Shown: positions 34,201-40,850 of the stretch, in pieces
Numbering within the stretch: the stretch's first letter is position 1
Layout: the number at the start of each line of letters is the position of its first letter
Origin: Deltaproteobacteria bacterium
GTDB lineage: Bacteria; Desulfobacterota; Desulfobacteria; Desulfobacterales; C00003060
Direction of reading: 5' to 3'
NCBI GenBank assembly: GCA_003647275.1
Contig: QMMN01000012.1
Span: forward strand, 1 to 56,421
DNA: 56,421 bases
The notes under the pieces: generated by a model
What the model saw: only the letters and a program-made list of their open reading frames with translations
The model's database searches: none
Told to the model about the DNA's origin: nothing
Program-made: the position numbers and the translations under genes

Positions 34201-34289
34201 GCGAGGTCCAAGGCGGATTGCATTCCGGCAATACCGCCCCCAACGACCATAACCGCACCAACCGTTTTCTGGGCTTGTCCAGAGTTCAT
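31245..34289 (-). CDS. hdrA: Double-length HdrA (two tandem FAD/Fe-S modules)
   Basis: The start ATG 34289 follows AAGGAACT. The protein has 1014 residues, far longer than a simple HdrA of about 650, and shows two FAD-binding units: VVGGGIAGMQSALDLASAG at about residue 15 and VIGGGLAGMAAALGLADQG near 605. Fe-S motifs include DCSMC near 60, CMGCGTCAEKCP near 113, CCTYAIKQ and CCTHSIQSAL, and C-terminal ferredoxin motifs CSGCRTCVDICPFG and CKGCGLCVASC. HdrA is the flavin core of electron-bifurcating heterodisulfide reductase complexes. The tandem form is known from bacteria and may let two FAD centres act in one chain. No HdrB or HdrC is next to it. It is followed by mvhD and an FrhB-like gene. 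Unlike HdrA selenoproteins, its cysteine codons are normal. Confidence 0.93.
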   Translation of the reverse strand: MNSGQAQKTVGAVMVVGGGIAGMQSALDLASAGFYVYLVEASPAIGGTMAQLDKTFPTNDCSMCILSPKLVEVGRHTNIELLTLSEVQSVSGEAGNFEVTVFQSPRYIDMDRCMGCGTCAEKCPKRIVDFYNAGLSKRKAAYLPYPQAVPLKYVIDSKRCIYFQKGGRCKACQKFCPTGAVNFEDKARVRKIRVGAMILCPGFVPYSPLKCDTFFYGRHPNVVTSLEFERILSASGPYQGHLVRPSDQKEPERIAWLQCVGSRDSHHGANGYCSTVCCTYAIKQTLIAKEHSTGALDAAIFYIDIRTQGKDFEKCYVRAREEGIRFVKSKITSLMPGDDTANLMIRYTDAMGRRVEEEFDMVVLSVGLSVRKDTVLLAEKLDIALDPYYFAATSNFRPVETSRPGIYVCGVFQGPKDIPDSVMQASAAACVAGSRLATARGTLAREKPSVSERIVAGEPPRVGVFVCNCGVNIGGIVRVPEVAAYAKTLPYVAYVEENLFTCSQDTQDKIGEVIRDHGLNRIVVAACSPRTHEPLFRETLTQAGLNKYLFEMANIRNQCSWVHRNDPDAATEKAKDLVRMAVAKAVRLEPLEEVKLDVTQAGLVIGGGLAGMAAALGLADQGFPVHLVEKEKALGGHGNKLAKTWKGEDIGAFVAEMVQRVKSHPLISVHLESTVVEAEGFVGNFRSTIKIGKETEVVEHGAVIIAIGAHQLKPNEYHFGRHPNIFASLDLDRAIETDPERFKNVKGAVFIQCVGSREPQRPYCSKVCCTHSIQSALRLKDLNPDMDIYILFRDIRTYGQREEIYREARSKGIAFVRYSLEEKPQMDILGDKLRVTVMDQMLEVPVQIDADIITLASAIVPPADGKPLSRLYKLAMNEEGFFQEAHAKLRPVDFATDGVYMAGLAHGPKPVEESIAQAQAAAARAAALLASKTICMSTVVAYSHPAYCSGCRTCVDICPFGAASLDAKTGKAQINPAQCKGCGLCVASCRSGALNLKGFDQSQTFAMINEALAS

Positions 34290-34347
34290 CTCAGTTCCTT
34301 GGGTAGAAAAATGGCTTTTAACAAAGAAGACCCAACAAAATCAAGAC

Positions 34348-35022
34348 TTAAGTTGAAGATAAATCTCTGCCACAGTGACGGCATGTGGTGGCTCCAGTCT
34401 CGACAATCTCCGTACAAAAGGGGCATTCCTGCGTACGGTTAATTTTGTGTATCCTTTTGATTGCATCTGGTACCCTGGTTGCTATGCGCTGATCTTTAAA
34501 TTCGTGGTTGCGCAGAGGCTCAATGGTTTCGATCAGACCCAGCTCTCCTATCAACTCGGCTGCCTTCAAGCGCACCTTGTAATAGACTTTCTCGTCAAAA
34601 ACGCTGGTCAAAAGAGATTTCACATCTCTGCACTCAAAGCACCGGACCAGCTCTTGCACAGCGGGGTCTTCAGCGGTCCCACTGGCCCTATCTGCGGCTA
34701 TGACCTTCTCATCCACGATGCTTGCCTTGCCGTCATGTTGGGAAAAGACCATCATCATCTCAGTTTTTAGCGAATCAGGGAAACAGATGCACCGATATGA
34801 GCACCTCCGGCCATAGTTACTTTTCATCGCTTTCCAGCCTTTGACAAAAGCAGGGCATTCGTCGTTGAAACAGACAAAAAGATATGGAGTTCCCCATCCC
34901 GAGCCGCATGAAAGGCCGCTCTCATGACATTCCCATACCTTCATCTCCTTGGCGCAATGAGGGCACACCGGCCTTTCGGCAAATATGACCTTCTCATAGA
35001 TGTCAGCCTTTGTAACAACCAC
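34348..35022 (-). CDS. Zinc-ribbon and helical-repeat protein upstream of hdrA
   Basis: The GTG at 35022, after GAGGGG, is chosen as start because the frame further upstream runs through an inserted foldback element. The 224-residue protein has an N-terminal cysteine-rich part (CPHCAKEMKVWEC, then CGSGW and CFNDEC), a middle helical part with HEAT-like character (VRLKAAELIGELGLIETIEPL), and a C-terminal zinc ribbon (CPFC and CRHCGRDL). Its function is unknown. It lies 58 bases before hdrA, in the same direction, so it probably belongs to the operon. It may bind metal or help assembly or regulation. The upstream boundary may have been altered by the element. Confidence 0.7.
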   Translation of the reverse strand: MVVTKADIYEKVIFAERPVCPHCAKEMKVWECHESGLSCGSGWGTPYLFVCFNDECPAFVKGWKAMKSNYGRRCSYRCICFPDSLKTEMMMVFSQHDGKASIVDEKVIAADRASGTAEDPAVQELVRCFECRDVKSLLTSVFDEKVYYKVRLKAAELIGELGLIETIEPLRNHEFKDQRIATRVPDAIKRIHKINRTQECPFCTEIVETGATTCRHCGRDLSST

Positions 35023-35047
35023 TTTCCCCTCTTTTTCTTCTTGAGTT

Positions 35048-35303
35048 GAGACCTTTGCACAACCCCTTTGAGCGGTCATTATGAATTTTTTGGGGTACCC
35101 ATCCGGGCGAAGTGAACGGCCCACGCCAGTGGGCAAATCCTAAACTGTTTGAGGCCCTTGGGCCGAGTTTGAGCGCAAAGGTTGCGCCTGACGGCTTGAA
35201 CAGAGGCACTCCGCTTCACTCCGTGTTAGGATTTAGTGAGCAAGCCCGTAGATGGGTCAAAAAGTTCATGTAAATAAGTGAAAAGGGGTTGTGCAAGGTC
35301 TCG
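35048..35303. mobile_element. MITE-like foldback element, copy 2, with GAGTT target duplication
   Basis: The ends are inverted: GAGACCTTTGCACAACCCCTTT at the left and AAAGGGGTTGTGCAAGGTCTC at the right (one base shorter). GAGTT lies directly before the element (35043-35047) and directly after it (35304-35308), a five-base target duplication. Inside are further paired words (AAATCCTAA and TTAGGATTT). The centre resembles the 5133 element. It is 256 bp, has no gene and stops 25 bases before the GTG of the zinc-ribbon gene, so it separates that operon from its old promoter. Confidence 0.75.
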
Positions 35304-35709
35304 AGTTTTTTCAAAACCCTTTCCAATATAAATGGGAGCAGTCTTTTCCATATCTTGATTTTTGCAAAATGTAAATCATAGCACCCAAAAACTTAAGGAT
35401 GTTTCATTCAAAACTTCTGAAACCCCACATCAAAGGCCACTGTGTGAAGGGGATTGATCGGACTCCAGAACAGATTGGTGAAACATCAACAGTGAAGCCT
35501 CCCTGCCCTCCCGGGCGGGGGTTCTGTCTCACGGCAGTGTTTTTTTTTCGTACTGGTTAGGCTATAAAAAATGCATGAATGCTGCGCAGCAAACTTGGAA
35601 GTATTCCATGAGGCGTTTTATATGAGGGATAGAAAAGAAAAGGCTTCGGGATGACAAGACCAGAAAGGGGTCGTAAAACGCCTTGGAAAGATCCCTGGAT
35701 CCATGTCGA
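35304..35709. other. Intergenic region with a truncated repeat and an inverted repeat
   Basis: No gene is seen. It contains the truncated repeat at 35491-35549. It also has an inverted pair AGGCGTTTTA (35611-35620) and TAAAACGCCT (35674-35683), close to the end of the kinase gene at 35710, which could help end its transcript. The promoter for the hdrA operon may lie here or in the element. Confidence 0.5.
35491..35549. repeat. Triple-hairpin repeat, copy B (truncated)
   Basis: It begins GTGAAGCCTCCC, has the first stem and the words GGTTCTGTCTCACGGCAG, then ends in a run of nine T and loses the rest of the family sequence. The T run after the stem makes it resemble a terminator on the plus strand. 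Confidence 0.6.
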
Positions 35710-38649
35710 TTAATCGTCCAAAACCTTCCTCACCATTTGAGACAGCTGTTTAATGTCAAAAGGTTTCTGTATAAAACCGTCACAACCACTTTCCAATATC
35801 TCGCTTGCCTCACCATTTATGCTGTAACCACTCGAAAGGAGAGCTTTGATTTCAGGTTTAATCTCCTTCATGCGGTCATATACTTCTCCTCCACCCATGC
35901 CAGGCATAATCATGTCCAAAATAACCATGTCAATCCTATCCTTGTTTGCTTTATAAATATCAAGAGCTTCTTCACCCCCTGACGCCACCAGCACCTTGTA
36001 CCCGAGTTCTCTTAGCAGCTCTTTGCCTACATCCAGGATGTTTTGCTCATCGTCGACCAAAAGGATTGTTTCGCTGCCCCGCTTGATCTCTTCCTCCCTA
36101 GCCATGGATCTCTCACTGTTGACCGTGGTTTCTGCAGCAGGCAGATAAATATTGAAAGTGGAGCCATGCTCCTTTTTGCTGTAAACATTGATGATACCAC
36201 CATGATTCTTGATAATGCCATAGGCCGAAGCCAATCCCAATCCTGTCCCCCGACCCATCTCTTTTGTTGAAAAAAAGGGATCAAATATCCTTCGTCGGGT
36301 GGCTTCATCCATACCAATGCCGGTATCGGTAATGGATATTTTAACATATCTTCCATGTCGCACATTATATGGTTTTGTATAGTTCTCATCCAGGGTGACG
36401 TTGCTCGTCTCCAGGTAAAGATCTCCACCACCCGGCATGGCGTGCCAGGCATTTACGTAAAGGTTCAAAAGGACCTGTTCGATCTGGCCTTGATCAACTT
36501 CTACGGTCCAGACATCTTGTTCATATTTCTCTCTGATGGTGATTTCCTTCTTGGTGCGGCCAAACATGCTTGAACTTTTTTTAACAATTTCATTAATGTC
36601 TGTCGGCTTAACTTCACATTTTCCGCCTCTGGCAAACCCCAAAAGCTGTCTCGTTAACCCTGCTCCACTCTTAACGTGATTTTCAATGCGTCTTAGCCAC
36701 TGATAATGAGGGTGGGTCGAATCAAGATCTTTTAATATCAAGGAGGCGTATCCCTGAATCCCCATGAGGAGATTATTAAAGTCATGGGCCACACCTCCGG
36801 CAAGGGTGCCGATGGACTCCATCTTCTGAGCCTGTAGGAGTTGGGCCTCAAGACGCTTCGATTGCGTAATGTCCTTGAGGGTATGGGTATAACCTGATAG
36901 CGTTCCCTCATGATCCAGTATGGGAGAAGTTGAGCATATGTAAGTCCCACCTATGTTGGGCTCGGTTATCTCTTTGGTATGGGGCTCTAATGTTTTCATG
37001 GTAAGAAGCAATGGGCATTGCTCGATTGGGTGGTTTTCCCTGTGCACCACCTCATAACATTTTTTGCCCATCAGGCTTTCCTTGGTGGTATTGAAAGCTT
37101 CGGCCGTAGCCTTGTTCACACGAAATATTCGGTGTTCACTGTCCAGCAGCATAACCATGTCGGTTATGGCATCAAATGTATTTTCCCAGCCCTCCTTGGC
37201 TTGAACCAGTGCCTGTTCGGCTTTTATTTTTTCCGTAACATTTCGTGCAATCTCAATAACACCGACGATCTGACCAGATTCATCCCTGAGCGGCACGCCA
37301 TAGTCTTCCCAATAAGATTCGCCCACAGTATCCATGGCAGGTTGATACATCGTTGCATGTTCAGTGTTGCCCGTTTCCAAGGCCTTTTTACAGGGGCAAC
37401 CCGGGCAAGGAGCCTCGGCGTTCTGAAAAAATTTATGACACGTATGGCCTATCAGATCCTCAGGGGTTTTATTAACAATGCTGGCTGCCATCTTGTTTGC
37501 CCAGACGATCCTCATCTCCCTATCAACTTGCATGATCATATCAACCGAAGCATCCAGAATGGCCTGTTTCTGTGCTTCACTCTCCCGTAGCGCTTTTTCC
37601 GCCCGCTTGCGGTTGGTTATTTCCTGCCTTAATTCTTGGTTTTTCTTCTCAAGTTGTGCAGCCCTCCTCTTTTCGATTCTGTAAAGAGCAAACCCTCCAG
37701 CCGAAAACAGCAACATGAAAAGCGATGTAATCTCTAGATAATTCATTGCATGCCTTCGAATGGGTGCTGCAATTTCAGAATAATTCATAGAAACACCAAT
37801 TGACCATAACTGGTTTCCCATATGAATCGGGGCATAAGCTATAAGCCTCGTACCGCATGGCGCACAATCATAGATGCCGACACCTTCTTCCCCCTGTGTG
37901 GCTTTTACTACAATATCTTCTAATGCCGACCAATCATGATCGGGAAACACCTCTTTTCTTGAGGCTATTATATGTTGACCAACCTGTTTTGGATCAGGAT
38001 GGCTTAATATTGTTTTTCTCTGATCCAATATCCATACAAAGCCTTCCCTGCCCACCTTGGTTGACTGAACAAAATGTTTAGACAAAGTATCCAAGCTTAT
38101 CATCCATCGCACAAGCCCAGCAAATTGATCTTTATAAAATACAGGTTCTGAGATAGAAATAACGGGTTCACCTGAGTGGTTATAAAACCATTCACTGACA
38201 TACGGTTTATGTTCTCGTATGACATATGCTACACCTGGCTTATCAGAGTGATCCGTTCCCGGCCTGCCTTTTATAAATGGATGCCTGTGCAACATAATCC
38301 CATCGGCATCCAATGCAGTAAAGGCATCAACATCACCTTTATGAGATTCATAAAATATTTTGATGGGACAGACATCTATTCCGGTTTGCATAACCCTATT
38401 TTGGATCTCTTCTTGGAGTGCCGGTTCCATTGCAATAATCTTCAACTCTCTTGAAAGGGCGTCAGCAAATTCTTCTAATCTGTCCGCAGTCGCCTTTGCA
38501 ATTGTCAGTAACTGCTGTTGAGTTTGTGAAATCACTGTCTCCTCAAAGTTCCTGTGGCAGAGGTACGACACATATACAAAAATGGCAATAACAGCCAAAC
38601 CAGCTGCGCCAGCCATCAGCACTTTCCTGGATAATCTCTGTTTTTTCAT
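35710..38649 (-). CDS. Hybrid sensor kinase: Cache, two PAS, kinase core and receiver
   Basis: ATG 38649 (MKKQRLSRK) is preferred over 38691 because it fits the related kinase at 40847. The 979-residue protein has a membrane helix at about 10-30, a periplasmic dCache domain to about 290, a second helix near 300, two PAS domains (about 360-470 and 480-590), a HisKA segment with GGVAHDFNN, an HATPase domain and a C-terminal receiver (LVDDEQNIL; Asp in VILDMIMPGM; Lys in IQKPFD). The sensor resembles the other kinase throughout, including cysteines in CPIK and DCAPCG. The first PAS has its own cysteines (CHKFF, CPGCPC). It follows a receiver gene in the same direction. The ligand is unknown. Confidence 0.92.
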   Translation of the reverse strand: MKKQRLSRKVLMAGAAGLAVIAIFVYVSYLCHRNFEETVISQTQQQLLTIAKATADRLEEFADALSRELKIIAMEPALQEEIQNRVMQTGIDVCPIKIFYESHKGDVDAFTALDADGIMLHRHPFIKGRPGTDHSDKPGVAYVIREHKPYVSEWFYNHSGEPVISISEPVFYKDQFAGLVRWMISLDTLSKHFVQSTKVGREGFVWILDQRKTILSHPDPKQVGQHIIASRKEVFPDHDWSALEDIVVKATQGEEGVGIYDCAPCGTRLIAYAPIHMGNQLWSIGVSMNYSEIAAPIRRHAMNYLEITSLFMLLFSAGGFALYRIEKRRAAQLEKKNQELRQEITNRKRAEKALRESEAQKQAILDASVDMIMQVDREMRIVWANKMAASIVNKTPEDLIGHTCHKFFQNAEAPCPGCPCKKALETGNTEHATMYQPAMDTVGESYWEDYGVPLRDESGQIVGVIEIARNVTEKIKAEQALVQAKEGWENTFDAITDMVMLLDSEHRIFRVNKATAEAFNTTKESLMGKKCYEVVHRENHPIEQCPLLLTMKTLEPHTKEITEPNIGGTYICSTSPILDHEGTLSGYTHTLKDITQSKRLEAQLLQAQKMESIGTLAGGVAHDFNNLLMGIQGYASLILKDLDSTHPHYQWLRRIENHVKSGAGLTRQLLGFARGGKCEVKPTDINEIVKKSSSMFGRTKKEITIREKYEQDVWTVEVDQGQIEQVLLNLYVNAWHAMPGGGDLYLETSNVTLDENYTKPYNVRHGRYVKISITDTGIGMDEATRRRIFDPFFSTKEMGRGTGLGLASAYGIIKNHGGIINVYSKKEHGSTFNIYLPAAETTVNSERSMAREEEIKRGSETILLVDDEQNILDVGKELLRELGYKVLVASGGEEALDIYKANKDRIDMVILDMIMPGMGGGEVYDRMKEIKPEIKALLSSGYSINGEASEILESGCDGFIQKPFDIKQLSQMVRKVLDD

Positions 38650-38735
38650 AAGATTCGATCTATCCTGATATCTCCAGGTGCAAAGAGCCATGGAGACGAC
38701 TGTTGTTAATGCAATGCACAGAACTCTGAATCAGA

Positions 38736-39191
38736 TTAACATAGCTTAACTTCGTCGATTTCTGTTGGCTTTATCCCTTTGGTACCGAGATGGCCACTTT
38801 CCTTTTTACGCTTTTCGATCAACCACCATAGAGATTTTTCAATAGTCTCGGCCGTGAATGGCTTTTGAATAAGATCATGGATTCCTATCCTGATTGCCTC
38901 AGATGCAATGTCAATATTGCCGTACGCTGTGACGAGTATCATTATGGCATCCGGATGAGACTCTTCTACCAGCTTGAAAAACGCCAGCCCGTCCATGCCT
39001 GGCAGCCTGTAATCGCTGATAATAATGTCATAGCTTTGCTTCTTTAGTGCTTCCATACCCTCTTCGGCAGTCTCAACGGCCAGCAAATGGCGCCCTTCGG
39101 CTTCAAAGAATAGGCTCAAAGAATCTCTTATCCACTCATCATCATCTACAAGTAGTATTTTTATATCTTTTAGCTTGCTGTACAGGCCCAT
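38736..39191 (-). CDS. Receiver-domain response regulator upstream of the hybrid kinase
   Basis: The 151-residue protein starts at ATG 39191; an upstream GTG at 39233 is also in frame but only 16 bases from the predicted transcript start. It shows ILLVDDDEWIRDSL, the phosphoacceptor in IIISDYRLPGMDG, LVTAYGN and Lys in IQKPFT. It has no output domain. It precedes the hybrid kinase by 86 bases, and the two are probably one transcript from the sigma-54 promoter near 39261. Residues 120-151 are basic and may be a flexible tail. Confidence 0.9.
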   Translation of the reverse strand: MGLYSKLKDIKILLVDDDEWIRDSLSLFFEAEGRHLLAVETAEEGMEALKKQSYDIIISDYRLPGMDGLAFFKLVEESHPDAIMILVTAYGNIDIASEAIRIGIHDLIQKPFTAETIEKSLWWLIEKRKKESGHLGTKGIKPTEIDEVKLC

Positions 39192-39259
39192 CTGCTTAAC
39201 TTTCGTTGCAAAAAGGATTTGAAATATCAACACTGGTTTGCTCTGTGGTGACCTACTAA

Positions 39260-39275
39260 AGCAGGAGGTATGCCA
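39260..39275 (-). promoter_or_regulatory. Sigma-54 promoter P4
   Basis: On the minus strand TTGGCATACCTCCTGCTT has GG and GC ten bases apart and TGGCAT at the -24 element. The predicted start is near 39249, about 58 bases before the receiver ATG. None of the CGGCA-N6-TGCCG sites is nearby, so another activator, perhaps the adjacent NtrC-type protein, would be needed. A palindrome ACACAGTTGTGT lies about 93 bases upstream (39336-39347). Confidence 0.75.
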
Positions 39276-39356
39276 AGAAAACGCGACCCTGATAAAGATT
39301 ATAAATTTCGGCAGGTTAGGCTTATTTGCCCTTGTACACAGTTGTGTGTTCAGCAG

Positions 39357-39402
39357 TCGAATTTAGAAAAATTGCAAAATCGAATTTAGAAAAATTGCAA
39401 AA
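39357..39402. repeat. Perfect 23-bp tandem duplication
   Basis: The 23-bp unit TCGAATTTAGAAAAATTGC plus AAAA is repeated twice without change at 39357-39379 and 39380-39402. It is AT-rich and lies 110-155 bases upstream of the P4 start and just beyond the end of the NtrC-type gene. It may be a bend or a binding site for an activator of P4. Confidence 0.85.
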
Positions 39403-39434
39403 TGGGCAGATGGGATAGTGTTGGTCGGATGGAA

Positions 39435-40850
39435 CTATTTTATTTGCAATTTTTTCCTGCGGTAGCGGAAGGTGTGGTGATTTATGTTAAGAAGCTGCGC
39501 GGCCTTGCTTTCATTGCCTCCGGCCAATCTCAGAGCTTCCGCAATATAGTATCTTTCCAAAGATTCTTGTACAGAGGAAAAATCGATACCTGTCGGGGGA
39601 ATAGGAGGAAAGGCGATTTCGGCCCCCGGCTTGGAGGGGCCTACGCCCTGGAGGGATTGCTCGCTGTGGGTTTCACCCTTGAGATATTCTATGCCAAGGT
39701 CTTGGAGCGTCAGCTCTGGCCCCTTGCCGACCAGGACCCCCCTTTCAATGACGTTTCTTAACTCACGAACATTGCCCTCCCAGTGGAACTTCTTCAAAGC
39801 ATCTTCGGCCTGGGGAGAAAGTCCGCTAAAGGTCTTACCGTGCTTTCGACCAAACTCTACCAGAAAGTGTCTGGCAATGGGGACAATATCATCACGGCGA
39901 TTATTTAAGGATGGCACCTCTACCTTGATAACCGCAAGGCGGTAGTAAAGATCTCGTCTGAAATCGCCTTTTTCTATCATGCTCTCCAGGTCTTTATTGG
40001 TGGCAGAGACGACCCTGGTTTGGATCCGGAGCTTTTTACCCCCCCCCAGTCTGTAATACTCGCCGTCTTCAAGAAAACGCAAAAGCTTTGCCTGGGCTGC
40101 CATGCTCAAGTCACCCACCTCGTCCAAGAACAGGGTTCCATTTGCGGCCTGTTCTACCAACCCCTTTTTACCGGAGGCGCTTGCGCCGCTAAAAGCCCCT
40201 CTCTCATATCCAAAAAGTTCACTTTCGATAAGATCATTTGGGATGGCGCCACAGTTTACAGTGACCAGGGGGCCCTTAAAATTGGGGCTTCTGTAGTGGA
40301 TAGCACTGGCAATTAATTCCTTGCCTGTTCCTGTCTCCCCAAGAATGAGAATCGGGGTGTCCGGACTCTTGGCCACCATTCCTACAAACGCCATTACATC
40401 CTGGATAGCATTGCTTTCTCCTATGAAGCAAGGAAGGTTCTCCTTAAGATATTTTTCCTGAAGGAGCTGAACCTCTTTTCTCAGCCTGACCGTTTCAAGA
40501 GCATTCCGGATAGTCACCTCCAAGGCATCCATATGGATGGGTTTTACCACATAATCGTGGGCCCCAAGCTTCATGGCAGAGATCACAGTATTGATATCCT
40601 CATAAGCGGTTATCATGATAGTCAAAATATCAGGGTAAAGCTCTATGATTCTGCCAAGCGCTTCGATTCCATCCATACCCGGCAGCCCGATGTCAAGCAG
40701 AACCAGGTCGGGGGGATTGTTATTCATGGCCTCGATTGCAGCTTCGGCTGAAGAAAATGCTTTTACCTGGTAGTCTGTCTCAAGGGCCATGGTGACCCCT
40801 TCCCTTATGGTTTCTTCGTCATCAACGACATATATGGCGTATGAAATCAT
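39435..40850 (-). CDS. NtrC-type sigma-54 response regulator
   Basis: The 471-residue protein has a complete set of domains: receiver (VVDDEETIREG; Asp in LVLLDIGLPGMDG; Lys in VVKPIH), AAA+ (Walker A GETGTGKE, sigma-54 loop GAFSGA, Walker B GTLFLDEV, RRDLYYRL) and a Fis-type helix-turn-helix (NESKAAQLLNINHHTFRYRR). It is thus competent to activate sigma-54 promoters and is a good comparison for the defective homologue at 23918-25321. Its start overlaps the end of the upstream kinase gene by four bases (ATGA), so this kinase-regulator pair is coupled. The target could be P4. Confidence 0.95.
   Translation of the reverse strand: MISYAIYVVDDEETIREGVTMALETDYQVKAFSSAEAAIEAMNNNPPDLVLLDIGLPGMDGIEALGRIIELYPDILTIMITAYEDINTVISAMKLGAHDYVVKPIHMDALEVTIRNALETVRLRKEVQLLQEKYLKENLPCFIGESNAIQDVMAFVGMVAKSPDTPILILGETGTGKELIASAIHYRSPNFKGPLVTVNCGAIPNDLIESELFGYERGAFSGASASGKKGLVEQAANGTLFLDEVGDLSMAAQAKLLRFLEDGEYYRLGGGKKLRIQTRVVSATNKDLESMIEKGDFRRDLYYRLAVIKVEVPSLNNRRDDIVPIARHFLVEFGRKHGKTFSGLSPQAEDALKKFHWEGNVRELRNVIERGVLVGKGPELTLQDLGIEYLKGETHSEQSLQGVGPSKPGAEIAFPPIPPTGIDFSSVQESLERYYIAEALRLAGGNESKAAQLLNINHHTFRYRRKKLQIK

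Noticed and set aside
31245-34289. HdrA as a second selenoprotein
   Set aside because: Known Sec positions in HdrA are ordinary cysteine codons here (DCSMC) and no in-frame TGA occurs.
35022-35136. Longer zinc-ribbon protein starting inside the foldback element
   Set aside because: The first 38 codons would be translated from the mobile element or just beside it, and a GTG with GAGGGG lies immediately after.
39270-39371. Short plus-strand frame MPRKRDPDKDYK after AGGAGG
   Set aside because: The ribosome-binding site is too close to the ATG, the frame has 33 codons, and it overlaps sigma-54 promoter P4 on the other strand.
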